From Photorhabdus cinerea (GTDB lineage Bacteria; Pseudomonadota; Gammaproteobacteria; Enterobacterales; Enterobacteriaceae): a stretch of 64,000 nucleotides of DNA. The translations under genes were made by a program, and so were the position numbers. Below the pieces are notes generated by a model. It was given only the letters and a program-made list of their open reading frames with translations, did no database searches and was not told the DNA's origin. The stretch spans positions 248,001 to 312,000 of the forward strand of contig NZ_PUJW01000002.1 in NCBI RefSeq assembly GCF_011189575.1, written 5' to 3'. Shown here one piece after another: positions 55,266 to 62,921 of this stretch (within the stretch, counting starts at the first letter, position 1; every line of letters begins with the position of its first letter).

Positions 55266-55439
55266 TTTAGCGTCTCCATTTGAAATCTCATGAAACGTAA
55301 GCATGCTAGCGTTGCACCTGATTCAAAACTGCATGAGGAAGCTCATCATGGATCTCCTGACGAAGCTTTTCGGAACTTCGTCATTATCGTGGGGTATAGA
55401 CATTTTGTTTTTGACACCAAGTATGTATGGATTCAATGC

Positions 55440-55489
55440 GTACATATTGAAAGCAAACTTTCTTTGTTGTACATTTTCAATATGTACAA
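55440..55489. promoter_or_regulatory. Operator of the second TA module
   Basis: Two nested dyads lie here: GTACATATTGAAA (55440-55452) with TTTCAATATGTAC (55475-55487), perfect over 13 bp, and TTGTACA, nine bases, TGTACAA (55467-55489). They end 16 bases before the antitoxin ATG and closely resemble known DUF1778 antitoxin operators with palindromic halves. Confidence 0.68.
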
Positions 55490-55505
55490 ATAGGAGGGCT
55501 TAATC

Positions 55506-55784
55506 ATGCCTCAGATCCCAATAGAAACTAACGACCGTATGTCACTACGTATTGCCTCAGAAGAAAAGTCGCTGTTGATGCGTGCAGCCGCTTTACAGCA
55601 TACCAACTTGTCTGAGTTCGTGATCCGCCATGTGATGTCAGCAGCACGGAAGATCATCGACGAGAACGAACGGCTGGAGCTGACCGAAAGAGATAGTTTG
55701 CATGTTCTGGATCTTTTAGATAATCCACCGGCGCCTAATGATAAATTGATGGCCGTAGCCTTTGCCTTACCGAAGCAATCATAA
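55506..55784 (+). CDS. DUF1778 antitoxin (TacA-like), second module
   Basis: A 92-residue antitoxin with the N-terminal DNA-binding part (MSLRIASEEKSLLMRAAALQ, TNLSEFVIRHVM) and a C-terminal toxin-binding segment with FDLL-like ending HVLDLLDNPPAP. RBS AGGAGG. The stop is followed at once by the toxin gene (TAATG-type junction). It is only distantly similar to the antitoxin at 54929, so the two modules are unlikely to be a recent duplication. Confidence 0.9.
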   Translation: MPQIPIETNDRMSLRIASEEKSLLMRAAALQHTNLSEFVIRHVMSAARKIIDENERLELTERDSLHVLDLLDNPPAPNDKLMAVAFALPKQS

Positions 55785-56305
55785 TGCTATTGAACTGGCA
55801 CGAAGAGCCCATTGGCAAACATCATGATCGCGGTGCTTTTGACTGTGGCGATGAGGCGTTGAATCAGTTTTTATATCGCCATGCAAGACAGAGCCATGAG
55901 AAAGGAGGGGCAAAAACCTACCTTGCAATTAGCGAGAGCAATGAAAAGATATTGGGCTACTATAGTCTAAGTCCCGCCTCCATTGCTTATGAACGTGCAC
56001 CGGAGGTGATTAAACGTGGTCTGGCTCGACATGATGTGCCGGTATTTCGGCTTGGTCGTCTGGCGGTAGATCTTTCAGTACAGAGTCAAGGACTCGGTGG
56101 CCAGTTGTTGCTTGTCGCTGGGAGGCGCTGTTTGTTGGTGGCCGCTCAGGCAGGCGGCGTAGCATTGCTGATTGATGCCAAGAATGAGCGTGTTGCTCAC
56201 TGGTACGCCAGTTATGGTGCTGTCCCGTTATTAGATGCTCCTTTATCTTTGCTGTTACCATTCAAAACGATCCATACAGCGCTGACTACAGCGGGGAAGC
56301 TCTAA
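55784..56305 (+). CDS. GNAT toxin, second module (TacT-like)
   Basis: A 173-residue acetyltransferase toxin. It has HDRGAFDCGDEALNQFLYRHA at the N-terminus, the acetyl-CoA loop FRLGRLAVDLSVQSQGLGGQLL and the C-terminal tyrosine in HWYASYGAVPL. The ATG overlaps the antitoxin stop. Predicted to acetylate charged tRNA. It is slightly longer than the toxin at 54450, and base composition is more GC-rich than the surroundings, which suggests independent acquisition. Confidence 0.9.
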   Translation: MLLNWHEEPIGKHHDRGAFDCGDEALNQFLYRHARQSHEKGGAKTYLAISESNEKILGYYSLSPASIAYERAPEVIKRGLARHDVPVFRLGRLAVDLSVQSQGLGGQLLLVAGRRCLLVAAQAGGVALLIDAKNERVAHWYASYGAVPLLDAPLSLLLPFKTIHTALTTAGKL

Positions 56306-56574
56306 ATGAATGCCGCAACAAACCACAGTTAAATTACAGCTACCACTAGGTATCTCTGTTAAAAGAAGTGATTTAGTTAAAAAATTAACGGGGAAATAAT
56401 TTTTCCGTCCCTAAGACAAGTCTGGACAAATATTGCGGCCTCAAGAAGTCCTAACCTGAGCAAGTACCTGTTTTATAGGAAGGTGGAAAAAGGGGAGACT
56501 GCTAAAAAACGCTCAGTCCGATTGATTTTTTGAAGAACCAGAGAGAGTCATGAACTTATTAATCCATACATATT

Positions 56575-56602
56575 ATTTAACATAATATACATTAGGCGCA
56601 CT
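56575..56602. other. dif-like XerCD recombination site
   Basis: Read on the minus strand the site is XerC arm AGTGCGCCTAA, centre TGTATA, XerD arm TTATGTTAAAT. XerD arm and centre are identical to E. coli dif, and the XerC arm departs from the gammaproteobacterial consensus at only one position. It is either the chromosomal dif or a dif-derived attachment half-site left by an Xer-integrated filamentous phage. The phage genes begin 1.7 kb to its right. Confidence 0.83.
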
Positions 56603-57001
56603 CTGGTTGTAGCACCAATATAGTCATGTATGTCACTTTGGTATTCTTAGCTGAGTGTGCTGAGGGCTCCTCATAAATCGGCACTAATAAATCAAAACCA
56701 TATTTTGGTAGATTTTAGTAAGAAGATGCTTTAAAAATACTCTCACGACTAATTTTTCCAACTTTAAACTCGTTCCATGGAATGTGTAGAACATCACAGT
56801 CATATATTTCCTGAATGGTCGGCGCAGTCTTTTTTATTGATGGAAAAATACCAGAAAAAATAATTTCATTGAAGTAAAACCACACTGTGCATCTATATTC
56901 CCCCTATTTATAGAAATTTTACAAACAGTGTCGAAATATTATGGTTATTATTGAGGTATATATAAAAATAAGAATGTGAAAAAATTTCTTATGATCTAGT
57001 A
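56603..57001. other. AT-rich stretch between dif-like site and ERIC
   Basis: I see no gene. The sequence is very AT-rich, especially 56930-57000, and may represent phage-derived non-coding DNA or decayed sequence. Confidence 0.35.
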
Positions 57002-57128
57002 TATACCTGTCATCTTTCAAGTTGCTTCTTTGTTGGCTGCACTCACTCACCCCGGTCACATAGTTATCTATGCTCCCGGGGATTCGCTCCCTTGCCGTCG
57101 CGATGCATCTTGAAATCCATAGGGTATA
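57002..57128. repeat. ERIC element, copy 2
   Basis: A 127-bp ERIC element, from TATACCTGTCATC to the closing GGGTATA, over 90 percent identical by eye to the copy at 40324-40451. It lies 33 bases upstream of the cargo-like gene, so the gene's promoter probably lies in or just after it. Confidence 0.92.
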
Positions 57129-57160
57129 TAATTTTTAATTTCAATTGGAGGTTTTAAAAA

Positions 57161-57616
57161 ATGGTTGCATATAATATTGTTAAACAGCAAGGCGTTGATA
57201 TTTTCAAATATGTGAAAGCTGGACCAATGGAATATGGTGAAACTTCTTTAATAGCTGAGGATATAATAAGATCGACAGACCCAGCACTTCAATGGGTGCT
57301 TGAGAATATTCCTGAGCCTGTGAATGGAGGGAGGACAACTATTTCTCAAATGTATACAGGTTTGTATTGGGTACGTGGAGATAATTTTGTTGTTGGAGGT
57401 AAAAATTATACTGGCATTAATCTCGCATCTCAATCTTCCACACGACCAAGATTGAACGTAATTCTTCAATCAGGATTTACAGGTTATGACTTATATACAT
57501 CATCCTATGAATATATTAATTATGTATATGATCCTAGTTCTGGTAGTACTAGAATGTGTCTTTCTACTCATTCTACTAACATTGATAAGGGATGGTCTTT
57601 TATTAAGGTGTCTTAA
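57161..57616 (+). CDS. Unknown AT-rich protein beside the phage (cargo candidate)
   Basis: A 151-residue protein that I do not recognise. It has no signal peptide or membrane segment; the sequence is rich in aromatic and Gly/Ser/Thr residues in the second half (TGLYWVRGDNFVVGGKNYTG, SYEYINYVYDPSSGSTRM), suggesting a beta-rich fold. RBS TGGAGG is well placed. It is transcribed opposite to the phage genes, between the dif-like site and phage gene IV, the same place where CTX-like phages carry accessory genes. A lectin-like or toxin role would be speculation. Confidence 0.6.
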   Translation: MVAYNIVKQQGVDIFKYVKAGPMEYGETSLIAEDIIRSTDPALQWVLENIPEPVNGGRTTISQMYTGLYWVRGDNFVVGGKNYTGINLASQSSTRPRLNVILQSGFTGYDLYTSSYEYINYVYDPSSGSTRMCLSTHSTNIDKGWSFIKVS

Positions 57617-57730
57617 GTAATAAATTATGGTCATTATTTATTCATTTTTTATTTTGTACTTCCCTCGAAGTAAGAAGGAAAAAAGAATGAATAATCTTTG
57701 AGCCTATCCCCCGTGAGTTCTATGTTGCAT

Positions 57731-57768
57731 AAACCTGTTGCCAGCATTTTTAGTTTGGCAACAGGTTT
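57731..57768 (+). terminator. Terminator after the cargo-like gene
   Basis: AAACCTGTTGCCA pairs perfectly with TGGCAACAGGTTT across a 12-base loop, 115 bases downstream of the gene ending at 57616, with a short T run in the stem end. Confidence 0.6.
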
Positions 57769-58205
57769 TCGCTACGTGCAACTGATATGGAAATGGAGTG
57801 ACATTTTAAACTTGGAATAACAACTTACTCTGGAAAGTCGAGTATATCAACATCCATCGACTGGTGAATAACGCGTGAAATGAAGATGTCGTCATCCTCG
57901 TTCTTTCGTCTTCGTACCTGAGTGATTTTTACTCAGCGGGTTTAGAAAGAGGGATTTCGTCTCCGACCATCAAACAACCCCATTGCTGACAACCCGCTAA
58001 AAAACCGGCTTTGCAGGGAGCAGCGCGGGTTCCCTGCTACTCGATAAGTCCCCCCGGTTTATCGGCGGCTCGACAACCGTTATTTATGAAACTATTAATG
58101 TGCCGCCTTACATGCCTGACGGCATCAAAAAACCGACAATCTGCCGGTTACCACTGACTTCACACGTTTAGAAATATCACGCCAACGACTCAGAACGCCT
58201 TGATA

Positions 58206-58258
58206 GCTTAACGCTTTCCCGTCCCCCCGCTGCGCAGTGAGTCGCAAAAGCGTTAAGC
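58206..58258 (-). promoter_or_regulatory. Packaging-signal-like hairpin after gene IV
   Basis: GCTTAACGCTTT pairs perfectly with AAAGCGTTAAGC with a GC-rich interior of 29 bases that can fold further (CTGCGCAG). It lies 18 bases after the gene IV stop, the exact position of the Ff packaging hairpin. It could also act as terminator of the phage transcript. Confidence 0.55.
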
Positions 58259-58276
58259 CATTCATTCAGCGAGTGA

Positions 58277-59548
58277 TCACAGCGCGTTAATTACCCTGGC
58301 ACGAATGAGAACATAAAGCGTGCGTTTGTCCTGGCTGTCACTGGAAGAAGTAAAAAGACGACCAATCAAGGGAAGGCTGGACAGTATCGGGACAGAGGAC
58401 TCAACCGCCGTTGACCGATCATCAATGAGACCCCCCAACAACAGGGTTTGACCCGATTTAAGTTGAACGGTCGTATCAATCTGACGCTGATTGGTAATAA
58501 TGTCACTGGCCGTCGTGAGACTGGAAATACTGTCTGCCCGACTCTGTACGCTCATAATCACCAGACCTGAAGGGGTAACAACGGGTGTAACCGCAAGAGA
58601 TACCCCAACGTCATGCCGTTCTATCGTCTGAAAAGGGTTATTCACGTTCGCCGCCTCACCGGTCACTTTACCCGTGATGAACGGGACATTCTGACCCACA
58701 CTGATATAGCCCTTCTTTCCTGACAGCGTGACAATCCGGGGCGTGGAAAGCAACTTAGCATGAGAATCAGACTGAATCGCTTTTAAAGATAAGGCGAGAA
58801 TGTTGCCGTTAAAAATCCCAAAGGAACCGCCAGTCGAAGAAAGCACGGAAGTTAAACGATCCGTATTCACACCGCCCGCCACTGGGGAACCTTTTGCATC
58901 ACCGGCAGCAAAGGCAAAATCAAAAGCCTCGCCCTCAGTGGTTTCAAACATTATCGACTCAATCAAAACCTGAGTGGTAGAAATATCAATATCAGGCAAA
59001 AAAGATTGTAACTGTTTATGCTGTGATCCGGTTGCCGTGACCGCAATCATATTAGCCCGATCAAAAGGAAAGACCGTGACACCGGAAACCTGTTCCGCTT
59101 TCAAAAAGACGTCAATAATGGGTGATAAGTCCTGCGCTCTGACATGATTAATTTTATAGGTTTTGGTGATCAAATTTGACGGTTGAGACGCATTAAAGAA
59201 ACCGCCAGACGGTACAGGTAAAAAATCTGAATCAAGTAAACCTATTTCAGTATCTGAAAAATGAGCACTCTTTGTTAATTTAGCCACTACCGCGGGGTTT
59301 CCCGGCGTTAAATCAAAACCATTCGCTCTCAGTACAGAAATAAAGAACGGGGTTAACTCGTCCTTTTTAACCTCCGCAGAATAAACCGTGATATCCCCTT
59401 TGACATCCGGTGAAATGATGACAGAGTTTCCCGTAATTTTTGAATACCAGGAAACAAAATCACGAATTGGCGCGTTATTTAATTCCACAGGAATAGCCCA
59501 TGCAGAAAGATGAAATAAAAAAAGAAAACTAGCAAGTAACTTTTTCAT
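58277..59548 (-). CDS. Filamentous phage secretin pIV
   Basis: A 423-residue outer-membrane secretin through which the filament leaves the cell. A signal peptide ends near AWA; an N-domain follows (LNNAPIRDFVSWYSKITGNSVIISPDVKG), and the secretin core contains GSFGIFNGNILALSLKA, ISVGQNVPFITGKVTGE and TTVQLKSGQTLLLGGL. The similarity to pIV of M13/f1 runs along the whole length. The ATG at 59548 follows AAAGGTGG and is preferred to the GTG at 59557. It overlaps the gene I stop region by 20 bases, as in Ff. Confidence 0.95.
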   Translation of the reverse strand: MKKLLASFLFLFHLSAWAIPVELNNAPIRDFVSWYSKITGNSVIISPDVKGDITVYSAEVKKDELTPFFISVLRANGFDLTPGNPAVVAKLTKSAHFSDTEIGLLDSDFLPVPSGGFFNASQPSNLITKTYKINHVRAQDLSPIIDVFLKAEQVSGVTVFPFDRANMIAVTATGSQHKQLQSFLPDIDISTTQVLIESIMFETTEGEAFDFAFAAGDAKGSPVAGGVNTDRLTSVLSSTGGSFGIFNGNILALSLKAIQSDSHAKLLSTPRIVTLSGKKGYISVGQNVPFITGKVTGEAANVNNPFQTIERHDVGVSLAVTPVVTPSGLVIMSVQSRADSISSLTTASDIITNQRQIDTTVQLKSGQTLLLGGLIDDRSTAVESSVPILSSLPLIGRLFTSSSDSQDKRTLYVLIRARVINAL

Positions 59549-59870
59549 GTTTTCCACCTTTAATTAAATCTACTGTGCACGAATCAATGTAAACGAGATT
59601 AAACCCTGCTTTTATTAAAGAATCGGATGTGATTTTTTCTTTCTTAGCATTAGTAAAATCATAATTAGCCGTAGAACCCAGACGATAAGAAGACGTAATT
59701 TTTAAATCCGTCAAATCAACCGCCGGCTTTTCCTGCTTAACAGGTTGATAAGCAACAGAACCCCCCTTTTCTTTTTCAGTTAAAAATGAATACGTAAAAA
59801 CCATAAAAACGCCAGCCGCAAAACACAGAAGGCGAGAATATTTCTTAAAATAGATTTTTGTCAGCTTCAT
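59529..59870 (-). CDS. Internal-start protein pXI within gene I
   Basis: In Ff phages an internal start at Met241 of pI yields pXI, which lacks the ATPase part and is needed for assembly. In this gene the Met at residue 241 is at the same position, in the same context (MKLTKIYFKKYSRLLC versus MKLTKIYLKKFSRVLC in M13). The 113-residue product would contain the membrane segment and periplasmic tail. The existence of the protein is inferred from conserved position. Confidence 0.65.
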   Translation of the reverse strand: MKLTKIYFKKYSRLLCFAAGVFMVFTYSFLTEKEKGGSVAYQPVKQEKPAVDLTDLKITSSYRLGSTANYDFTNAKKEKITSDSLIKAGFNLVYIDSCTVDLIKGGKHEKVTC

Positions 59871-60590
59871 ATAAAATTTTAAATCTCTTTTAGCCGCATA
59901 ACGACCATGTGAGAGATAAGGCGTTAAATAACTATAAGGTGAATGCGCATAAGCATCAGAAAAAGCCTGTTTGGTGTCGTAAGCGCCATACAATTCACGT
60001 CCGGTATAAGTCCATCGTTCTACGGTCATTGAGGTCGTTGAATCACCGTATTTAACAATCCCAATATGTATTTTGGGTAAGGGCATTTTTGAGCCCATTA
60101 TCAGGCTATAAAGGCTACCAATAAAAGGGAGCGTGATCCTATCGAGACGACGACAATAAACAACATGCTCAGCAAGTGCCACTCTGGCCTGCTTATCCAT
60201 AATCGATAAATCCTGAATAAGAAAGATAATATCCCACCCTAATTTTCGGGCATGCAAAAACCAGTTAATGACAGCCTGCCTTTCTTTATCCGCCCATGAA
60301 CGGGAATTAAACCACGTACCACACTCATCAAGCACTAATAAACCATTTTTATTTTCATCATAACTTTCATTCCCAATCCCAATAGCATGTAAATCATCAA
60401 TATTGGGTTTATCCGGTATTCGAATAACCTGAGGGGATTTTGCAAAAATACCCACACGCGGCAATTTATGGATTTTTAAATCAAGATTAGTCGCCACCTT
60501 GCAACCCGAAACAATCTTATCCTGTATTTTGCCTACCGCAACCAGTGTTTTCCCGGCACCCAATTTGCCCGTCACAACATAAACCGCCAT
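59529..60590 (-). CDS. Filamentous phage assembly ATPase pI (Zot domain)
   Basis: A 353-residue inner-membrane assembly protein. The Walker A motif GKLGAGKT (residues 8-15) and Walker B LLVLDECGTW (84-93) belong to the Zot/pI ATPase; one membrane segment lies near residues 252-270 with the C-terminus in the periplasm. Nearly every stretch has an M13 pI counterpart, for example RKLGWDIIFLIQDLSI and HVVYCRRLDRITLPF. It drives export of the phage through pIV. Although Zot is sometimes named a toxin, the assembly role is the sound reading. Start overlaps pVI (TAATG). Confidence 0.95.
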   Translation of the reverse strand: MAVYVVTGKLGAGKTLVAVGKIQDKIVSGCKVATNLDLKIHKLPRVGIFAKSPQVIRIPDKPNIDDLHAIGIGNESYDENKNGLLVLDECGTWFNSRSWADKERQAVINWFLHARKLGWDIIFLIQDLSIMDKQARVALAEHVVYCRRLDRITLPFIGSLYSLIMGSKMPLPKIHIGIVKYGDSTTSMTVERWTYTGRELYGAYDTKQAFSDAYAHSPYSYLTPYLSHGRYAAKRDLKFYMKLTKIYFKKYSRLLCFAAGVFMVFTYSFLTEKEKGGSVAYQPVKQEKPAVDLTDLKITSSYRLGSTANYDFTNAKKEKITSDSLIKAGFNLVYIDSCTVDLIKGGKHEKVTC

Positions 60591-60931
60591 TAGAATTTAT
60601 TCCAGTCCAAATAAGAAATTAAACGATCTTTCACATCAAATATAAATACCGCCGCTTTCAAAGAAAAAATCGCATATAAGCAAGGCGTGGCATTTGAAGG
60701 CATGATATATGAAATAGCCTCACTAATTTCAGACGGTAACAACGCCACTAAATCACTTAAATAAGAAATAATAATCGCATTTAAGCCGATAATCAGACCC
60801 AGAAATAAAGAGATGGCTAACGCTATTCTCGCCATACCCAGCGTCATAAACTTAGCCAAATAGCCCATCACAACGCCTAGTATCCAACCCAAAAAACGCA
60901 TTAACACGGGTATACCCAGAAATGCCGGCAT
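60590..60931 (-). CDS. Filamentous phage minor coat protein pVI
   Basis: A 113-residue hydrophobic protein with three membrane segments. It aligns over its whole length with M13 pVI (112 residues): MP-FLGIPVLMRFLGW at the start, ALAISLFLGLIIGLNAI in the middle and IFDVKDRLISYLDWNKF at the end. pVI sits with pIII at the end of the filament that leaves last and holds the adsorption protein. It starts shortly after the pIII stop and its stop overlaps gene I. Confidence 0.94.
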   Translation of the reverse strand: MPAFLGIPVLMRFLGWILGVVMGYLAKFMTLGMARIALAISLFLGLIIGLNAIIISYLSDLVALLPSEISEAISYIMPSNATPCLYAIFSLKAAVFIFDVKDRLISYLDWNKF

Positions 60932-60933
60932 GA

Positions 60934-62385
60934 TTAAGCCCCCTTACCTTTCCGTAGTATTCCGGCGAAAGTGTCATAAGCCGTGACAAACGTCCAAAAA
61001 TATAAAATAAAGGCAAATACCGATTTAAACATCTCTAAATATTTGCAATCTATCGTAAACTGATAAACCTCACCCGAGCCGAAAATAAACGGTTTACAGG
61101 GTTGAGCTGCAGGAAGCGCCGGAAAAAAGCCCCCATTCAGGAATGAATCCAATAAAGGCGATTTATCCCCCTCACCTATTTTCTGCATCTCTGACACAGA
61201 ACCCGCAAAATCACCCGTTACCGCAGAGCCATTACCCATCAACCCCCCAATGCTGTCAGAAAAGGAGGAAAAAGCGTCCTGTATATCTTGCGTTGTACTA
61301 TCGAGATCGGCCGTCATCTCCCCCTGAATAGCAGATAAATTCACCTCCTCTGTCAACGCCTCCTGGTTAGCCTTTGCCATCTGAGTGTAATCAAAATCGC
61401 CAGCACCCTTACCTGTAGCACTATGACCAGTAGGACCTGTCCCGCCCGAACTACCGTGATGGGAACCGTTACTCACAGGACCTGTCCCGCCCGAACTGGC
61501 GTTATGAGTACCGTTGCTCACAGAACCTGTCCCGCTCGAACTACCGTTATAAGCACCGTCACCATAATGAGCATTTGCATAGACCATGACACTACGTGAA
61601 CCACTCTCCTGATAACTATCCTCAATCTTCACGGCACGATCAGCATCACAAACCGTTTGGAAAGTCACCGCGTCGTCAAGACAAACATTAGACGTATCGT
61701 AACGAACAGTATGAGTCGTAATGGTGTAATGATAATTAATCAGATTGGGGGAATCAGGATAAGTGTCTTTGGTCTGTACCGTATAAGACGTGGGTTTATA
61801 TTCATTGGATTTAATTTTTACGGTATGACCAAAAGAATCCGTCCGTTCAAACCAAATGTCAGGCTGATTATAGTCATGCTTAATCACATCAAGAATTGAG
61901 GAAACCGCAACAGCATCCGCAGAGTTACCCAGTAAATAACCTGACGTCATTGTACTTTGAGGCTGCGCATACAAAGAAAACTGACTCCCCACCGCATCAG
62001 AAATCACCACATTATCAGGTAACGGTAACTGACTTAATTCATCAGGCAGATCCACCTTTTTGCCAACCACACCGACACCAGAATGCCCCCCTGTACTGCC
62101 CTTGTTGTCTGCGTCAGTCAGCCCGCCGCCACCTTCACTGTTACCCGATACCGTGTCAGAACTCACCGGAGTCCAATGGCCATACCAGGCATTTTCATCC
62201 CCCGTTCCCACAGAGATACCGGACATTTGATAACGGCAACTTTCAAATAAAACATAACGGCTATCCCCTTCCCGATAAACGCCCGACATAGCCCCATCAA
62301 AAGCTGGTCTGGCTCGACATTCTTCATCCGTCACGGCGTAAGAGTAAAACGATAAAAGCAAAGGAAATATCAATAAATATTTCAT
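60934..62385 (-). CDS. Filamentous phage adsorption protein pIII
   Basis: A 483-residue adhesin. A Sec signal (MKYLLIFPLLLSFYSYA) precedes N-terminal domains that are unlike M13 and therefore probably recognise a different receptor. Residues about 280-330 form a Gly/Ser/Thr/His-rich linker with repeated units (SSGGTGPVSNG). The C-terminal domain matches M13 pIII: CKPFIFGSGEVYQFTIDCKYLEMF then the membrane anchor, ending TFAGILRKGKGA. The ATG at 62385 follows GGAGGT and is preferred to 62415. A terminator precedes the gene. Confidence 0.92.
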   Translation of the reverse strand: MKYLLIFPLLLSFYSYAVTDEECRARPAFDGAMSGVYREGDSRYVLFESCRYQMSGISVGTGDENAWYGHWTPVSSDTVSGNSEGGGGLTDADNKGSTGGHSGVGVVGKKVDLPDELSQLPLPDNVVISDAVGSQFSLYAQPQSTMTSGYLLGNSADAVAVSSILDVIKHDYNQPDIWFERTDSFGHTVKIKSNEYKPTSYTVQTKDTYPDSPNLINYHYTITTHTVRYDTSNVCLDDAVTFQTVCDADRAVKIEDSYQESGSRSVMVYANAHYGDGAYNGSSSGTGSVSNGTHNASSGGTGPVSNGSHHGSSGGTGPTGHSATGKGAGDFDYTQMAKANQEALTEEVNLSAIQGEMTADLDSTTQDIQDAFSSFSDSIGGLMGNGSAVTGDFAGSVSEMQKIGEGDKSPLLDSFLNGGFFPALPAAQPCKPFIFGSGEVYQFTIDCKYLEMFKSVFAFILYFWTFVTAYDTFAGILRKGKGA

Positions 62386-62401
62386 CTTACCTCCGACGAT
62401 C

Positions 62402-62423
62402 AAAAAAGGGGGCATCGCCCCCT
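62402..62423 (-). terminator. Intrinsic terminator after gene VIII
   Basis: On the minus strand AGGGGGC, loop GAT, GCCCCCT is followed by a run of T. It lies 21 bases after the coat protein stop, the same place as the strong Ff terminator that limits expression from gene VIII into gene III. Confidence 0.9.
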
Positions 62424-62443
62424 AAGTTAGCGACTAGTAGTAA

Positions 62444-62674
62444 TCAGGAAGCGCGACTCACAAATTTCTTAAACAATTTAATCCCAATCGTGGCGCCAAC
62501 AATTAAAACCGCCAGGCCCCAGGCGTAGCCGCTCAAAGAACTCGCCTGAGTCGTCAAAGAATCAAAAGCCTGTTTTGCATAGTCTGTCGGTTCATTCGCC
62601 GCAAAAGCCGAAGTCCCCACGACTAGAGTAGAAGAGGCAACAAATTTAGCGATAATAGATTGAGTCAGTTTCAT
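62444..62674 (-). CDS. Major coat protein pVIII
   Basis: A 76-residue precursor: a 25-residue signal (ending SAFA) and a mature protein of 51 residues beginning ANEPTDYAKQAF. The membrane/DNA-facing half, VLIVGATIGIKLFKKFVSRAS, is almost identical to M13 pVIII (50 residues mature). It builds the filament. It begins within the stop codon of gene IX (ATGA-type overlap). This strong match places the phage within the Ff-like inoviruses and not the CTX or Pf groups. Confidence 0.97.
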   Translation of the reverse strand: MKLTQSIIAKFVASSTLVVGTSAFAANEPTDYAKQAFDSLTTQASSLSGYAWGLAVLIVGATIGIKLFKKFVSRAS

Positions 62675-62769
62675 GACGAGACCTCTGAAAATTTTTTAAA
62701 TACAAGAATAGAATGAGATAAACTCCATCCAATAACATAAGCAGCAAAGAAATAGCTTAAATAACTCAT
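62671..62769 (-). CDS. Minor coat protein pIX
   Basis: A 32-codon gene, too short for usual gene callers. The product reads MSYLSYFFAAYVIGWSLS, then HSILVFKKFSEVSS; M13 pIX is MSVLVYSFASFVLGWCLR, then SGITYFTRLMETSS, with the same length and ending. pIX caps the end of the filament that emerges first. Both neighbours overlap it by four bases, VII upstream and VIII downstream, as in Ff. Confidence 0.92.
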   Translation of the reverse strand: MSYLSYFFAAYVIGWSLSHSILVFKKFSEVSS

Positions 62770-62858
62770 CTTTGACCGCCCCCAATTACACCCAGTCCGA
62801 AACAAATAATCAGTCCGGCACTGAATATCATATGAAAAATATCATTTAAAGAATCCAT
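62766..62858 (-). CDS. Minor coat protein pVII
   Basis: A 30-codon gene overlapping gene IX by four bases. The product, MDSLNDIFHMIFSAGLIIC followed by FGLGVIGGGQR, matches M13 pVII (33 residues, ending CFALGIIAGGQR). pVII pairs with pIX at the tip of the filament and helps start assembly with the packaging signal. No strong ribosome site precedes it, as in Ff where it relies on translational coupling. Confidence 0.9.
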   Translation of the reverse strand: MDSLNDIFHMIFSAGLIICFGLGVIGGGQR

Positions 62859-62921
62859 TACCATAAACGATCTGAAATATTCCACCAATTACATTAAACA
62901 GGCTATTTAACTGTTCCCCAA

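Larger units (their letters stand above)
57617..58276. other. Phage intergenic region (origin and packaging region)
   Basis: Downstream of phage gene IV, Ff phages keep their packaging signal and replication origins. Here the 660 bases hold several hairpins: 57731-57768 (13-bp stem), 57921-57939 (CTGAGT/ACTCAG region), 58013-58037 (GCAGGGA/TCCCTGC), 58042-58064 (CGATAA/TTATCG) and 58206-58258. No protein gene is visible. Confidence 0.55.

Noticed and set aside
55290..55503. Two overlapping plus-strand frames between the toxin-antitoxin modules
   Set aside because: Neither has a family-like pattern or good ribosome site, and they overlap the operator; probably chance.
57899..57906. CGTTCTTT resembles the Ff plus-strand nick site
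   Set aside because: The phage genes are on the minus strand, so a nick site should be on that strand; this match is on the plus strand and lacks the following AATA.
59529..60590. Zonula occludens toxin as a secreted toxin
   Set aside because: Full-length match to the M13 assembly protein pI in the right position; toxin labelling is not needed.
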